Source of the DNA: Candidatus Aalborgicola defluviihabitans | GTDB taxonomy: Bacteria; Pseudomonadota; Gammaproteobacteria; Burkholderiales; Burkholderiaceae_C | NCBI GenBank assembly: GCA_016705575.1 | Contig: JADIXX010000001.1 | Location: 930,001 to 994,000, forward strand | DNA: 64,000 nucleotides | Direction of reading: 5' to 3' | In this document: piece after piece, positions 23,982 to 33,699 of the stretch | Layout: each line of letters opens with the position of its first letter | Numbering within the stretch: position 1 is the stretch's first letter | Position numbers and translations under genes: made by a program | The notes under the pieces: model-generated | Told to the model about the DNA's origin: nothing | The model's database searches: none | The model's input: only the letters and a program-made list of their open reading frames with translations

Positions 23982-26687
23982 TCACGCGTACAGCGGATTG
24001 ATCTTGTCCGCCTGGATGTTGTATTTGGCAATCGCTTCGGCTACCTTGGCCACCGGCACGGTGCCTTCTTCGCTCAGCGCTTTCAGGGCGGCAACGATGA
24101 TGTAGTGGCGGTTGATCTCGAAGTGCTCGCGCAGCTTGCTGCGGAAATCGCTGCGGCCAAAGCCGTCGGTGCCCAGCACCTTGTAGGTGCGGCCCTTGGG
24201 AATGAAGGGGCGAATCTGCTCGGCATAGGCCTTCATGTAGTCGGTGGACGCCACGACCGGGCCTTTGGCCTTGTCGAGCTGCTGCGATACAAAGGAGACA
24301 CGCGGTGCCTCCAACGGGTGCAACAGATTCCAGCGTTCGCAGTCCTGCCCTTCGCGGGTCAGCTCATTGAAGCTGGGGCAGCTCCAGACGTCGGCGGCAA
24401 CACCCCAGTCTTGTTCCAGCAGCGCCTGGGCGGCAATGCTTTCGCGCAGGATCGTGCCCGAACCCAGCAATTGCACCCGTGGGGTGATCTTGGCGCCCTC
24501 TTTGCACATATACATACCCTTGATGATCTGCTCTTCAGTACCAGCAGTCAGCCCTGGCATAGGGTAGTTTTCATTCAACAGCGTGATGTAGTAGAAAACG
24601 TTTTCTTGCTTCTCCACCATGCGTTGCAAACCGTGGTGCAGGATCACACCCACCTCATGCGCAAACGTAGGGTCGTAGGACACGCAGTTGGGGATGGTGC
24701 CGGCCAGGATGTGGCTGTGACCGTCCTCATGCTGCAGTCCTTCGCCGTTGAGCGTCGTGCGCCCCGACGTGCCGCCCAGCATAAAGCCGCGTGCCTGCAT
24801 GTCACCCGCTGCCCAGGCCAAATCGCCAATGCGCTGGAAGCCAAACATCGAGTAGTACACATAAAACGGCACCATGATGCGGTTGTTGGTGCTGTAGCTG
24901 GTGGACGCAGCAATCCAGCTGCACATGCCACCGGCTTCATTGATACCTTCTTGCAGAATCTGGCCGGCCTTGTCTTCGCGGTAGTACATCACCTGGTCGC
25001 GGTCCACCGGGGTGTAGAGCTGGCCCTTGGGGTTGTAAATACCGATCTGACGGAACAGCCCCTCCATACCAAAGGTGCGGGCCTCATCCACCAAAATAGG
25101 CACCACACGTGGACCCAAGGCCTGGTCGCGCAGTAGTTGCGTGACGAAGCGCACAAAGGCCTGTGTCGTGCTGATCTCACGGCCTTCGGCCGTGGGCTCC
25201 AAAGTAGCCTTGAAAGTCTCCAGCGATGGCACGGTGAAGTGCTCGTCGGCCTTGGTGCGACGCTGCGGCAGGTAGCCACCCAGGGCTTTGCGGCGCTCGT
25301 GCAGGTAGCGCATTTCGGGCGTGTCTTCGGCCGGCTTGTAGTAAGGCAAGCCAGGCAGTTCACTATCGGGGATCGGAATGTTGAAGCGGTCGCGGATGTA
25401 CTTGATGTCTTCGTCCGAGAGCTTCTTGGTCTGGTGCACGGTGTTTTTGCCTTCACCGGCCTTGCCCATGCCATAGCCCTTCACGGTCTTGACCAGCAGC
25501 ACCGAGGGCTGCCCCTTGTGCGCGTTGGCCGCGTGGAACGCCGCATAGACCTTGGCCGGCTCGTGGCCACCCCGGCGCAGCTCGAACACTTCTTCGTCTG
25601 TCATGTGCTCGACGAGCTTAAGCGTTTCGGGGAAGCGGCCAAAGAAGTTTTTGCGCACGAAGGCGCCGTCATTGGCCTTGAAGGCCTGGTAGTCGCCGTC
25701 CAGCGTTTCCATCATCAATTGTTTGAGCTTGCCGGTTTTGTCACGGGCCAGCAGTGCATCCCAACCGTTGCCCCACAGCAGTTTGATGACATTCCAGCCG
25801 CTGCCACGGAATTCACCTTCGAGCTCCTGCACGATCTTCCCGTTGCCGCGCACCGGGCCGTCCAGACGCTGCAAGTTGCAGTTGACAACAAAGATCAGGT
25901 TGTCGAGCTTTTCACGGGATGCCAGGCCGATAGCGCCCAGCGATTCGGGTTCGTCCATCTCACCGTCGCCACAGAACACCCAGACCTTGCGGTTCTCGGT
26001 GTTGGCGATGCCCCGTGCGTGCAGGTATTTGAGAAAGCGTGCCTGGTAAATGGCCATCAATGGGCCCAGCCCCATGGATACCGTGGGGAACTGCCAAAAC
26101 TCGGGCATGAGCTTGGGGTGCGGATAGCTCGACAGACCTTTGCCACCGACTTCCTGGCGGAAATGGTCGAGCTGATCTTCGGTCAGGCGCCCTTCCATGT
26201 AGGCCCGCGCATAGATCCCGGGCGAGCTGTGACCCTGGATGTAGAGCAGGTCGCCACCATGGCCTTCGCTCTCGGCGTGCCAGAAGTGGTTGAAGCCGGC
26301 GCCAAACATACTGGCCACCGACGCAAACGAACCAATATGGCCACCCAGGTCGCCGCCGTCTTCCGGGTGCAGGCGGTTGGCACGCACCACCATGGCCATG
26401 GCGTTCCAGCGCATGTACGCACGCAGGCGTTTTTCGATCTGGATGTTGCCTGGGCAGTGCGCTTCTTGTCCAGGTTCAATCGTGTTGACGTAGCCGGTGT
26501 TAGCGGAAAAAGGCAGATCAATGCTGCTTTGGCGCGCATGCTCCAAAAGTTGCTCCAGCAGGAAGTGCGCGCGCTCTGGTCCTTCGCTTTCAATCACGGC
26601 GGACAGCGCGTCCATCCATTCACGGGTTTCCTGGCTGTCCAGGTCGGAGGTAGTGGCGTTTGCTTCGCCTGGTGGAACTGCTGACAT
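23982..26687 (-). CDS. aceE: Pyruvate dehydrogenase E1 component, homodimeric type
   Basis: This thiamine-diphosphate enzyme decarboxylates pyruvate and acetylates the lipoyl group of E2. Its 901 residues match the homodimeric AceE family (about 890 residues). Recognisable segments are the N-terminal TREWMDAL, the cofactor motif around GDGEMDEPESLGAIG (magnesium and ThDP binding), SYHGHPK-like SSYPHPKLMPEFWQFPTVSMG, and the C-terminal TDGFGRSDFRSKLREHFE. A ribosome-binding site AGGAG lies 7 bases before the ATG. It is the first gene of aceE-aceF-lpdA. The promoter should lie in the 113-bp AT-rich region shared with the divergent histidine kinase gene, which suggests, but does not show, control by that two-component system. 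Confidence 0.97.
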   Translation of the reverse strand: MSAVPPGEANATTSDLDSQETREWMDALSAVIESEGPERAHFLLEQLLEHARQSSIDLPFSANTGYVNTIEPGQEAHCPGNIQIEKRLRAYMRWNAMAMVVRANRLHPEDGGDLGGHIGSFASVASMFGAGFNHFWHAESEGHGGDLLYIQGHSSPGIYARAYMEGRLTEDQLDHFRQEVGGKGLSSYPHPKLMPEFWQFPTVSMGLGPLMAIYQARFLKYLHARGIANTENRKVWVFCGDGEMDEPESLGAIGLASREKLDNLIFVVNCNLQRLDGPVRGNGKIVQELEGEFRGSGWNVIKLLWGNGWDALLARDKTGKLKQLMMETLDGDYQAFKANDGAFVRKNFFGRFPETLKLVEHMTDEEVFELRRGGHEPAKVYAAFHAANAHKGQPSVLLVKTVKGYGMGKAGEGKNTVHQTKKLSDEDIKYIRDRFNIPIPDSELPGLPYYKPAEDTPEMRYLHERRKALGGYLPQRRTKADEHFTVPSLETFKATLEPTAEGREISTTQAFVRFVTQLLRDQALGPRVVPILVDEARTFGMEGLFRQIGIYNPKGQLYTPVDRDQVMYYREDKAGQILQEGINEAGGMCSWIAASTSYSTNNRIMVPFYVYYSMFGFQRIGDLAWAAGDMQARGFMLGGTSGRTTLNGEGLQHEDGHSHILAGTIPNCVSYDPTFAHEVGVILHHGLQRMVEKQENVFYYITLLNENYPMPGLTAGTEEQIIKGMYMCKEGAKITPRVQLLGSGTILRESIAAQALLEQDWGVAADVWSCPSFNELTREGQDCERWNLLHPLEAPRVSFVSQQLDKAKGPVVASTDYMKAYAEQIRPFIPKGRTYKVLGTDGFGRSDFRSKLREHFEINRHYIIVAALKALSEEGTVPVAKVAEAIAKYNIQADKINPLYA

Positions 26688-26800
26688 GCGGTGTCTCCTG
26701 GTTGTTTTGAATGCAATTTAGTACGTTCTGCCTATTTTCACACAAGAACTTCAAAATTTCAAGATGCGCTTTTCAATTTCATATTATGAATTATTAAAGA

Positions 26801-29368
26801 ATGCCTTTGCTGGCGCACAACTACACTTGCACCATGTCTTTGCCGCGAATCATCACTGTACCCAAACAATGGGGGTTGTCGACCCTGACTCGCATCCGAC
26901 ATTGGTGGCAACGGTTAGCTCCACACCGCCAGGACCGGTTGGCTGTGCTGGCTCCGCTGGTGGCTGTGCTGCTTTTCTTTGCAGCCATCATCGCAGCCTT
27001 GGGCTATTTGCGGTTGGAAGAAATGGACCGCGAACAGCAAGCTGTGCAACGGGACGTGGAATACACCCAACAGCGCTTGCGTATGCGGCTGCTGGAACGC
27101 CAGGAGCAACTGGCACGCATCGGCCGGGAAATTTCCAACCACGAGTTGGACACGGAGGACTTCCGGGCCCGTGCGCGATCCATGCTCAACCAAAACCCTG
27201 CATTGCAGGGTCTGGCTTGGGTAGATGAACGCAAGCGGGTGCGCACAGCCCTGGGCACTGCGGTGCTTGTCAGCGGGCAACTCAACCCCAGCAGCAACGA
27301 AAGCCAGAACAATGACACGCTGGCCGGCTTCGTCGCCAGCCGCGACTTTCAGCAGCCGGTCTATGTGCAGCCCCTGGGCTCCGCCAGCGACGCACCGAAG
27401 CTGCAAATGCTGCTTCCACTGAGTGACCGGGGACGCTTCGCCGGCGTGTTGCTGGCAGAGTATTCGGTGGACGGGTTGTACCGCTATGGCGTACCAACCG
27501 AAGTGACTTCGCGCTACGCCATCTCCCTGCACGACGCCAAAGGCGGCCTGCTGGCGGGCGTTGCTCTCCCCAACAAGAAAGGTGTCAAAACGCTGCTGCC
27601 CTGGGCCAGGCCCGCCAACGAATACGCCATGCCGGTATCTCCCGTGGGCGATGGCTTGGTGGTCCGCGGCCAAGCCTACCGGGCCTCATTGGGGGTAATC
27701 GGCAGCGGGTTGTTCTGGCTGGTTGCGGCACTGAGCCTGATGACCGCCTGGATGCTGATTGCCAACTGGCGCCATACCCGGCGCCGCTTGCAGGCCCAGC
27801 AGGCACTGATGTCCGAAACGACCTTTCGACGCGCCATGGAGAACTCCATGCTAACGGGCATGCGCGCACTCGATCTGCAGGGTCGCATCACCTACGTCAA
27901 TGTGGCCTTCTGCAGAATGACGGGTTGGACCGAGTCCGACTTGGTGGGCCGTACCGCCCCCTTTCCCTATTGGCCGGAAAACGACCGGGACCAACTCAAT
28001 GCATATCTAAACGAAGAGCTGGCCGGCAATTCCACCCCCGGCGGCATTCAGGTGCGCGTGAAGCGGCGCGACAACAGCCTGTTTGACGCCCGCCTGTATG
28101 TATCTCCGCTGATCGACGCCGTGGGTAAACAAACCGGCTGGATGGGCTCCATGACGGACATCACTGAACCCAACCGAATACGCGATCAGTTGTCAGCATC
28201 GCACGAGCGCTTTACTACGGTACTGGAAGCGCTGGACGCCTCGATCTCGGTGGCCCCACTGGGCAGCGACGAACTGCTGTTTGCCAACAAACTCTACCGC
28301 CAGTGGTTTGGCACCCAGACCCAGGGACACTTGCAACTGATTGCCGAAGCCGGCGTGCCCGCCAGCCCGACCAGCGATGAGTCCACTGACAGCGTGGACT
28401 CCTTCGCGGGCCTGTCCACCGCCGCACTGCCGGACACAGAGACGGAAAGCGCGGAGATCTTCATCCCCGAGCTAAACAAGTGGCTGGAGGTGCGCAGCCG
28501 CTACCTGAGTTGGGTCGACGGCCGCCTGGCCCAGATGGTGATTGCCACAGACATCACCACACGGCGCATTGCCGAAGAGCAGGCCGCCAACCAGACCGAG
28601 CGCGCCCAGTCGGCCAGCCAACTCATCACGATGGGGGAAATGGCATCCAGCGTGGCACACGAACTCAACCAGCCGCTGACTGCCATCAACAACTACTGCA
28701 ACGGCATGGTGTCCCGCATCAAGGCGCAACAGATCAACGAGGGAGAGCTTCTGGTTGCGCTGGAAAAAACGGCCAAACAGGCCCAACGAGCCGGACAAAT
28801 CATCCAGCGCATACGCTCTTTTGTGAAACGCAGCGAGCCCAACCGCACGCTGTCTGAGGTGGGCGCCATGGTGACCGAGTCGGTAGAACTGGCCGAAATC
28901 GAACTGCGCCGCTTCAACGTGCGCCTGAACCACTACGTAGCGGCCCGCTTGCCGTCCTTGATGGTGGACCCCATCCTGATTGAACAGGTGTTAATCAATT
29001 TGCTGCGCAACGCGGCAGAATCCATTGACATGGCGCTGCGACAAACGTCCCAGCGCATTGTGGAGCTGCGCGTGGTGCCCAAGACCCTGGATGACAAGCC
29101 AGTGATTGAATTCTCGGTGCAAGACACCGGCAAGGGCTTGTCCCCTGAAGTATTGTCCCGCCTGTACGAGGCGTTCTACACGACCAAAGCCGATGGTATG
29201 GGCATTGGCCTGTCGCTGTGCCGCTCCATTGTCGAATCCCACTTGGGAAGAATGTCGGCAGAGAACCTTTACAATGGTGACGAAGTATCGGGGTGCCGAT
29301 TTTCATTCTGGATACCGCTGACAGAAGTTAGCGCCGGTTTAACGCAACATCCACGAAAAAGCAACTAG
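26801..29368 (+). CDS. PAS-domain sensor histidine kinase (FixL/DctB-like)
   Basis: This is an 855-residue membrane kinase. The first transmembrane helix is at about 47-68 (LAVLAPLVAVLLFFAAIIAAL). A periplasmic sensing region runs to about 300, then a second helix (GLFWLVAALSLMTAWMLI). A clear PAS domain follows (MENSMLTGMRALDLQGRITYVN), then a second, weaker PAS-like unit. The HisKA H-box is MGEMASSVAHELNQPLTAI, the HELNQPL type of FixL, DctB and NtrB. The ATPase domain has NLLRNAAES, DTGKGLSPEVLSRLYEAFYTTK and GMGIGLSLCRSIVE. It should phosphorylate the FixJ-like regulator encoded 17 bp downstream. The ligand is unknown. It is divergent from aceE, so control of pyruvate metabolism is a reasonable guess. 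An ATG at 26834 is an alternative start. Confidence 0.88.
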   Translation: MPLLAHNYTCTMSLPRIITVPKQWGLSTLTRIRHWWQRLAPHRQDRLAVLAPLVAVLLFFAAIIAALGYLRLEEMDREQQAVQRDVEYTQQRLRMRLLERQEQLARIGREISNHELDTEDFRARARSMLNQNPALQGLAWVDERKRVRTALGTAVLVSGQLNPSSNESQNNDTLAGFVASRDFQQPVYVQPLGSASDAPKLQMLLPLSDRGRFAGVLLAEYSVDGLYRYGVPTEVTSRYAISLHDAKGGLLAGVALPNKKGVKTLLPWARPANEYAMPVSPVGDGLVVRGQAYRASLGVIGSGLFWLVAALSLMTAWMLIANWRHTRRRLQAQQALMSETTFRRAMENSMLTGMRALDLQGRITYVNVAFCRMTGWTESDLVGRTAPFPYWPENDRDQLNAYLNEELAGNSTPGGIQVRVKRRDNSLFDARLYVSPLIDAVGKQTGWMGSMTDITEPNRIRDQLSASHERFTTVLEALDASISVAPLGSDELLFANKLYRQWFGTQTQGHLQLIAEAGVPASPTSDESTDSVDSFAGLSTAALPDTETESAEIFIPELNKWLEVRSRYLSWVDGRLAQMVIATDITTRRIAEEQAANQTERAQSASQLITMGEMASSVAHELNQPLTAINNYCNGMVSRIKAQQINEGELLVALEKTAKQAQRAGQIIQRIRSFVKRSEPNRTLSEVGAMVTESVELAEIELRRFNVRLNHYVAARLPSLMVDPILIEQVLINLLRNAAESIDMALRQTSQRIVELRVVPKTLDDKPVIEFSVQDTGKGLSPEVLSRLYEAFYTTKADGMGIGLSLCRSIVESHLGRMSAENLYNGDEVSGCRFSFWIPLTEVSAGLTQHPRKSN

Positions 29369-29385
29369 AACCCTGGAAATTCCGA

Positions 29386-30012
29386 ATGAGCCTGTTTCCC
29401 AAAAAAGGTACCGTTTACGTCGTCGACGACGATGAAGCCGTGCGCGACTCCCTGCAGTGGTTGCTGGAGGGCAAGGGTTTTCGTGTTCGGTGCTTTGACT
29501 CCGCGGAATCCTTTCTCAGTCGCTACGACGCCCGCGAGGTGGCCTGCCTGATTGTGGACATCCGCATGGGTGGCATGACGGGCCTGGAGTTGCAAACGCG
29601 CCTGATCGACGCGCGCTCTCCCCTGCCCATCGTATTCATCACCGGCCACGGCGACGTGCCCATGGCGGTGGACACGATGAAGAAGGGCGCTATGGACTTC
29701 ATTCAGAAGCCCTTTAACGAGGAACAAATCATCGGGCTTGTCGAGCGAATGCTGGACCACGCCAAGGATTCTTTTACCGAATTCCAGACCGCAGCCAACC
29801 GCGACGCCCTGCTCTCCAAACTGACGTTGCGTGAATCACAGGTGCTGGAGCGCATTGTGGCCGGACGTCTGAACAAGCAGATTGCCGACGACTTGGGCAT
29901 CAGCATCAAGACGGTGGAGGCGCACCGCGCCAACATCATGGAAAAACTCAGCGCCAACACCGTGGCGGACCTCCTCAAAATTGCTCTGGGACAAACCACC
30001 CCGAAAACCTGA
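29386..30012 (+). CDS. FixJ-type response regulator
   Basis: This 208-residue protein has a receiver domain with the acidic pair DDDE, phospho-acceptor Asp in LIVDIRMGGM, and KPFNEE. A LuxR/GerE-type helix-turn-helix follows (LTLRESQVLERIVAGRLNKQ then IADDLGISIKTVEAHR), which is the FixJ/NarL layout. It is the partner of the upstream kinase, from which it is separated by 17 bp, and it is followed by a rho-independent terminator. Its targets are unknown; the divergent aceE operon is a natural candidate. Homologous pairs at this position are common in Comamonadaceae, from memory. Confidence 0.9.
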   Translation: MSLFPKKGTVYVVDDDEAVRDSLQWLLEGKGFRVRCFDSAESFLSRYDAREVACLIVDIRMGGMTGLELQTRLIDARSPLPIVFITGHGDVPMAVDTMKKGAMDFIQKPFNEEQIIGLVERMLDHAKDSFTEFQTAANRDALLSKLTLRESQVLERIVAGRLNKQIADDLGISIKTVEAHRANIMEKLSANTVADLLKIALGQTTPKT

Positions 30013-30035
30013 CGCTATTTATTTTATAGCTGTCT

Positions 30036-30067
30036 ACGCCCGCCCCGCGAGGACTGCGGGCGTTTTT
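30036..30067 (+). terminator. Rho-independent terminator after the FixJ-like gene
   Basis: The stem CGCCCGC (30037-30043) pairs with GCGGGCG (30056-30062) and is followed by TTTTT at 30063-30067. It ends just before folD, so folD needs its own promoter or read-through. The sequence just before it (GCTATTTATTTTATAGC) resembles the start of the dispersed repeat. Confidence 0.8.
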
Positions 30068-30084
30068 ACTTAGAGATATTGAAC

Positions 30085-30951
30085 ATGACCCAGACCGCCC
30101 AAATCATAGATGGCGTTGCTCTGTCCAAGCAACTGCGGCAAGACGTCGCTACCCGCAGCGCCGCCCTCAAGGCCCGTGGCCTGACACCTGGCCTGGCCGT
30201 GGTGCTGGTGGGTGACAACCCCGCTTCCCAGGTTTATGTACGCAACAAGGTCAAGGCCTGTCACGATGCCGGTCTGCACTCCGTCCTGGAACAATACGAC
30301 GCCACCATGACCGAGGCAGAGCTGCTGGCCCGGGTGGACGCACTCAACCACGACCCCGCTATCCATGGCATCCTGGTCCAACTACCGCTACCAGCCCACA
30401 TTGACGACCACAAAGTTATTGAAGCCATTTCGCCGGCCAAGGATGTGGATGGCTTCCACGTGGCCAGCGCCGGTGCGCTTATGGTGGGTGAAACCGGTTT
30501 CAAGGCCTGCACACCCTATGGCTGCATGAAGATGCTGGAATCTATCGGCATGAAAGACCTGCGTGGCAAGCATGCGGTGGTCATTGGCCGCTCCAACATC
30601 GTGGGCAAACCCATGGCCCTGATGCTGCTGGCCGCCAACGCCACCGTCACCATCACCCACAGCGGCACAGCCGATCTGGGTGCCATGACACGCCAGGCGG
30701 ACATCGTGATTGCTGCTGTCGGCAAGCGCAATGTGCTGACCGCTGACATGGTCAAACCGGGCGCTGTGGTAATCGATGTCGGGATGAACCGCAATGACGA
30801 GGGCAAGCTGTGCGGCGACGTGGACTTTGAAGGCGTCAAGCAAGTCGCCGGCTACATCACCCCAGTACCCGGTGGTGTGGGGCCCATGACCATTACCATG
30901 CTGCTGGTTAACACCATTGAAGCGGCTGAACGCGAATTGGGTGTTGCATGA
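30085..30951 (+). CDS. folD: Bifunctional methylenetetrahydrofolate dehydrogenase / cyclohydrolase
   Basis: FolD interconverts 5,10-methylene-THF and 10-formyl-THF using NADP+, supplying one-carbon units. It has 288 residues from the ATG at 30085, the usual length; a TTG two codons earlier is also open. Signatures are the catalytic lysine segment YVRNKVKACHDAG, GILVQLPLPAHID, DKDVDGF-type AKDVDGFH, PYGCMKMLE, and the NADP-binding stretch VVIGRSNIVGKPMALMLL. The C-terminal motif is PVPGGVGPMTI. Its stop overlaps the prlC start (ATGA), so the two are translationally coupled. Confidence 0.97.
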   Translation: MTQTAQIIDGVALSKQLRQDVATRSAALKARGLTPGLAVVLVGDNPASQVYVRNKVKACHDAGLHSVLEQYDATMTEAELLARVDALNHDPAIHGILVQLPLPAHIDDHKVIEAISPAKDVDGFHVASAGALMVGETGFKACTPYGCMKMLESIGMKDLRGKHAVVIGRSNIVGKPMALMLLAANATVTITHSGTADLGAMTRQADIVIAAVGKRNVLTADMVKPGAVVIDVGMNRNDEGKLCGDVDFEGVKQVAGYITPVPGGVGPMTITMLLVNTIEAAERELGVA

Positions 30952-33002
30952 ACCCGCTGCTCAGCCCAACCACTCTGCCCCTGTTCGACGCCATTCGTCC
31001 GGAACATGTAGTACCCGCCATCGAGACACTACTGGCCGGTGCCAACCAGGCGCTGGAAACCGTCACGGCGACTGACTTCCCGGCGCAATGGGAGTCGATT
31101 GCCAGGGAACTGGGCGTTGCCACAGAAAAGCTGGGGCGAGCCTGGGGAGCAGTAAGCCACCTCAAAAGCGTAGCCGACAACCCCGAGCTGCGTGCTGCCT
31201 ATAACGCCGCCCTGCCTCACGTGACAGAGTTTTGGACCCGCCTGGGTGCCGATGAACGGCTGTTTGCCAAGTACAAAGCCATTGACTTGCAAACCTTGAA
31301 CCCTGAGCAGCGCCAGGCCCATAAAAACGCCATGCGCAACTTTGTGTTGGGTGGTGCCGAACTCACCGGAGTGGCACGCGAACGCTTTGCAGAGATCCAG
31401 GACCAATTGGCCGCACTCAGCCAGAAATTCAGCGAAAACACGCTGGATGCCACAGACGCTTTCAGCTACTACGCTACCGAAGCCGAAATGTTAGGCGTGC
31501 CCGAAGACGTGCAGCAAACAGCCCGCGCCGCTGCCCAGGCACAAGGCAAGGAAGGCTACAAACTCACGCTCAAGATGCCGTGCTACCTGCCGGTCATGCA
31601 GTTTGCCCGCAGCAGCGCGTTGCGCGCCACGCTGTACCGGGCCTACATCACCCGGGCCTCGGACCAGGCCGATACCACCGCCTTGCAATTTGACAACACA
31701 CAGAACATTCGCGATATCCTGGCTTTGCGCCAGGAAGAGGCTACTCTGTTGGGCTACCCCAACTTTGGAACACTGTCCCTCGTGCCCAAAATGGCGTCGT
31801 CACCCGACGCGGTTGTCACCTTCCTGCGCGACCTGGCGCACAAAGCGCGCCCGTTTGCCGAAAAAGACCTGGACGATCTGCGCCTCTTTGCCCGCGAGCA
31901 CCTGAACCTGGCCGACCCGCAGCCCTGGGACTGGGCCTATGTGGGCGAAAAACTCAAGGAAGCGCGCTATGCCTTCAGTGAGCAAGAGGTCAAGCAGTAC
32001 TTTACGTTCCCCAAGGTGCTTGCCGGTCTGTTCAAGATTGCCGAAACCTTGTTCGATATTTCGATTCACCGCGACCAGGCACCTACGTGGAATGCCAACG
32101 TGGAGTTCTACCGCATTGAACGCCAAACCGCGTCCGGTTCCACGTTGGTGGGCCAGTTCTACCTGGACCCCACGGCCCGCACCGGCAAGCGTGGTGGTGC
32201 CTGGATGGACGACGTTTGCGCCCGCTGGCTGCGCCCAGACACCCAGCAACTACAAACCCCAGTAGCGCACCTGGTGTGCAACTTTGCCGATGGGATAGAG
32301 GTCAACGGCGTGCGGCAACCCGCCTTGTTGTCGCATGACGACGTGACCACACTGTTCCACGAATTTGGCCATGGCCTGCACCACATGCTCACCCAGGTGA
32401 ACGAACACGATGTCTCTGGCATCAGCGGTGTGGAATGGGACGCGGTGGAGTTGCCTAGCCAGTTCATGGAAAACTTCTGCTGGGAATGGAACGTGCTGCG
32501 CCACATGACGGCACACGTAGAAACCGACGAACCGCTTCCACGTCACCTGTTCGACAAGATGCTGGCAGCACGCAACTTCCAAAGTGGCCTGCAGACGCTG
32601 CGGCAGATTGAGTTTTCGCTGTTCGATATGTTGCTGCACACAGCCCACGACCCAGAAGCAGACTTTCTGCCCCTGCTCAACGAGGTGCGCGCCGAAGTGG
32701 CAGTCATGCGGCCGCCTGAATGGAGTCGCACGGCCCATACCTTCAGCCACATCTTTGCCGGTGGCTACGCCGCAGGCTACTACAGCTACAAGTGGGCCGA
32801 AGTGCTTAGCGCCGATGCCTATGCCGCTTTTGAAGAAACAGCTGGCCCCGACGGTTTGCCAAATCTGCAAACCGGTACAAAATACCGTCAAGCGATACTG
32901 GAAGCCGGCGGCAGCCGTCCGGCCATGGAGTCGTTCAAGGCCTTTCGGGGTCGCGAGCCTTCGATGGAAGCACTGCTGCGCCACCAAGGTATGGCACCAT
33001 GA
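30948..33002 (+). CDS. prlC: Oligopeptidase A, M3 family metallopeptidase
   Basis: This is a 684-residue cytosolic zinc endopeptidase that degrades short peptides, including cleaved signal peptides. The zinc motif HEFGHGLHH sits near residue 470, with the third ligand glutamate following in the SQFMENF segment. The N-terminus (NPLLSPTTLPLFDAIRPEHV) and the C-terminal MEALLRHQGM are typical of PrlC. The length fits the family (about 680). The start overlaps folD by four bases, and the downstream gene begins 36 bases after its stop. The folD-prlC order is common in Comamonadaceae, from memory. Confidence 0.95.
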   Translation: MNPLLSPTTLPLFDAIRPEHVVPAIETLLAGANQALETVTATDFPAQWESIARELGVATEKLGRAWGAVSHLKSVADNPELRAAYNAALPHVTEFWTRLGADERLFAKYKAIDLQTLNPEQRQAHKNAMRNFVLGGAELTGVARERFAEIQDQLAALSQKFSENTLDATDAFSYYATEAEMLGVPEDVQQTARAAAQAQGKEGYKLTLKMPCYLPVMQFARSSALRATLYRAYITRASDQADTTALQFDNTQNIRDILALRQEEATLLGYPNFGTLSLVPKMASSPDAVVTFLRDLAHKARPFAEKDLDDLRLFAREHLNLADPQPWDWAYVGEKLKEARYAFSEQEVKQYFTFPKVLAGLFKIAETLFDISIHRDQAPTWNANVEFYRIERQTASGSTLVGQFYLDPTARTGKRGGAWMDDVCARWLRPDTQQLQTPVAHLVCNFADGIEVNGVRQPALLSHDDVTTLFHEFGHGLHHMLTQVNEHDVSGISGVEWDAVELPSQFMENFCWEWNVLRHMTAHVETDEPLPRHLFDKMLAARNFQSGLQTLRQIEFSLFDMLLHTAHDPEADFLPLLNEVRAEVAVMRPPEWSRTAHTFSHIFAGGYAAGYYSYKWAEVLSADAYAAFEETAGPDGLPNLQTGTKYRQAILEAGGSRPAMESFKAFRGREPSMEALLRHQGMAP

Positions 33003-33037
33003 GGCAACCCGCTATTACATCAAAGAGGAATCCGCAC

Positions 33038-33679
33038 ATGAAACACCACACCATTGCAGTTCTGCTGAGCAGCGCGGCGTTACTTGGGTCGACCATGGGC
33101 GTGGAGGCACAAACGATCTACCGCATCGTTGGCGCCGACGGCAAGGTCACCTTTTCCGACAAGGCCCCGGTCACTGCGGATCAGGGCAAAGTGGCCAGCA
33201 CCGGCATAGGTGCCAAGACTGACACAACCGGAGCCGCAATGCCGTTCGAGTTGCGTCAAGTTGCTGCGAAATACCCGGTGGTTCTGTACACCTCAACCCA
33301 ATGCGTACCATGCGACACCGGCCGCTCATTCTTGACTGTGCGCGGAATTCCCTTTTCAGAGCGCACTGTCAGCACCAACGAAGACCGTGATTACCTGCGG
33401 CGCCTGACCGGTGACAACTCCGTGCCCTACTTGACCATTGGCAGTCAACGCATCCGAGGTTACTCGGACCAGGAATGGAACCAGTACCTGGACGCAGCCG
33501 GGTACCCACAAAAGTCCCTGCTGCCATCAACCTACAAGCGACCCGAGCCTACCCCATTGGTTGTAGTGCAAAAAGCGCCTGCCGGGGCGGCCAAACCGGC
33601 TGACGCGGCTTCGACACCCGAACCCGCCTACCAGCCACCTGCTGCCAACCCATCCAATCCGGCCGGCATCACCTTCTAG
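33038..33679 (+). CDS. Exported DUF4124-glutaredoxin-like protein
   Basis: The start is taken at 33038, which has AGAGGA about 9 bases upstream and is followed by a signal peptide (IAVLLSSAALLGSTMGVEAQ). The protein has 213 residues. A DUF4124 segment follows (TIYRIVGADGKVTFSDKAP), then a glutaredoxin/thioredoxin fold (about 82-160) with the redox motif CVPC in YTSTQCVPCDTGR and the cis-proline in SVPYLTIG. The C-terminal 45 residues are a Pro/Ala-rich tail. It should act as a periplasmic thiol-disulfide protein, but its substrate is unknown. It follows prlC closely and converges with rpiA. Confidence 0.82.
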   Translation: MKHHTIAVLLSSAALLGSTMGVEAQTIYRIVGADGKVTFSDKAPVTADQGKVASTGIGAKTDTTGAAMPFELRQVAAKYPVVLYTSTQCVPCDTGRSFLTVRGIPFSERTVSTNEDRDYLRRLTGDNSVPYLTIGSQRIRGYSDQEWNQYLDAAGYPQKSLLPSTYKRPEPTPLVVVQKAPAGAAKPADAASTPEPAYQPPAANPSNPAGITF

Positions 33680-33699
33680 GCCAATTTCTGCACGGGCGT

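Noticed and set aside
23625..26684. Long plus-strand open frames antisense to aceF and aceE
   Set aside because: They lie opposite well-supported genes, have no family match and follow the codon pattern of GC-rich antisense frames.
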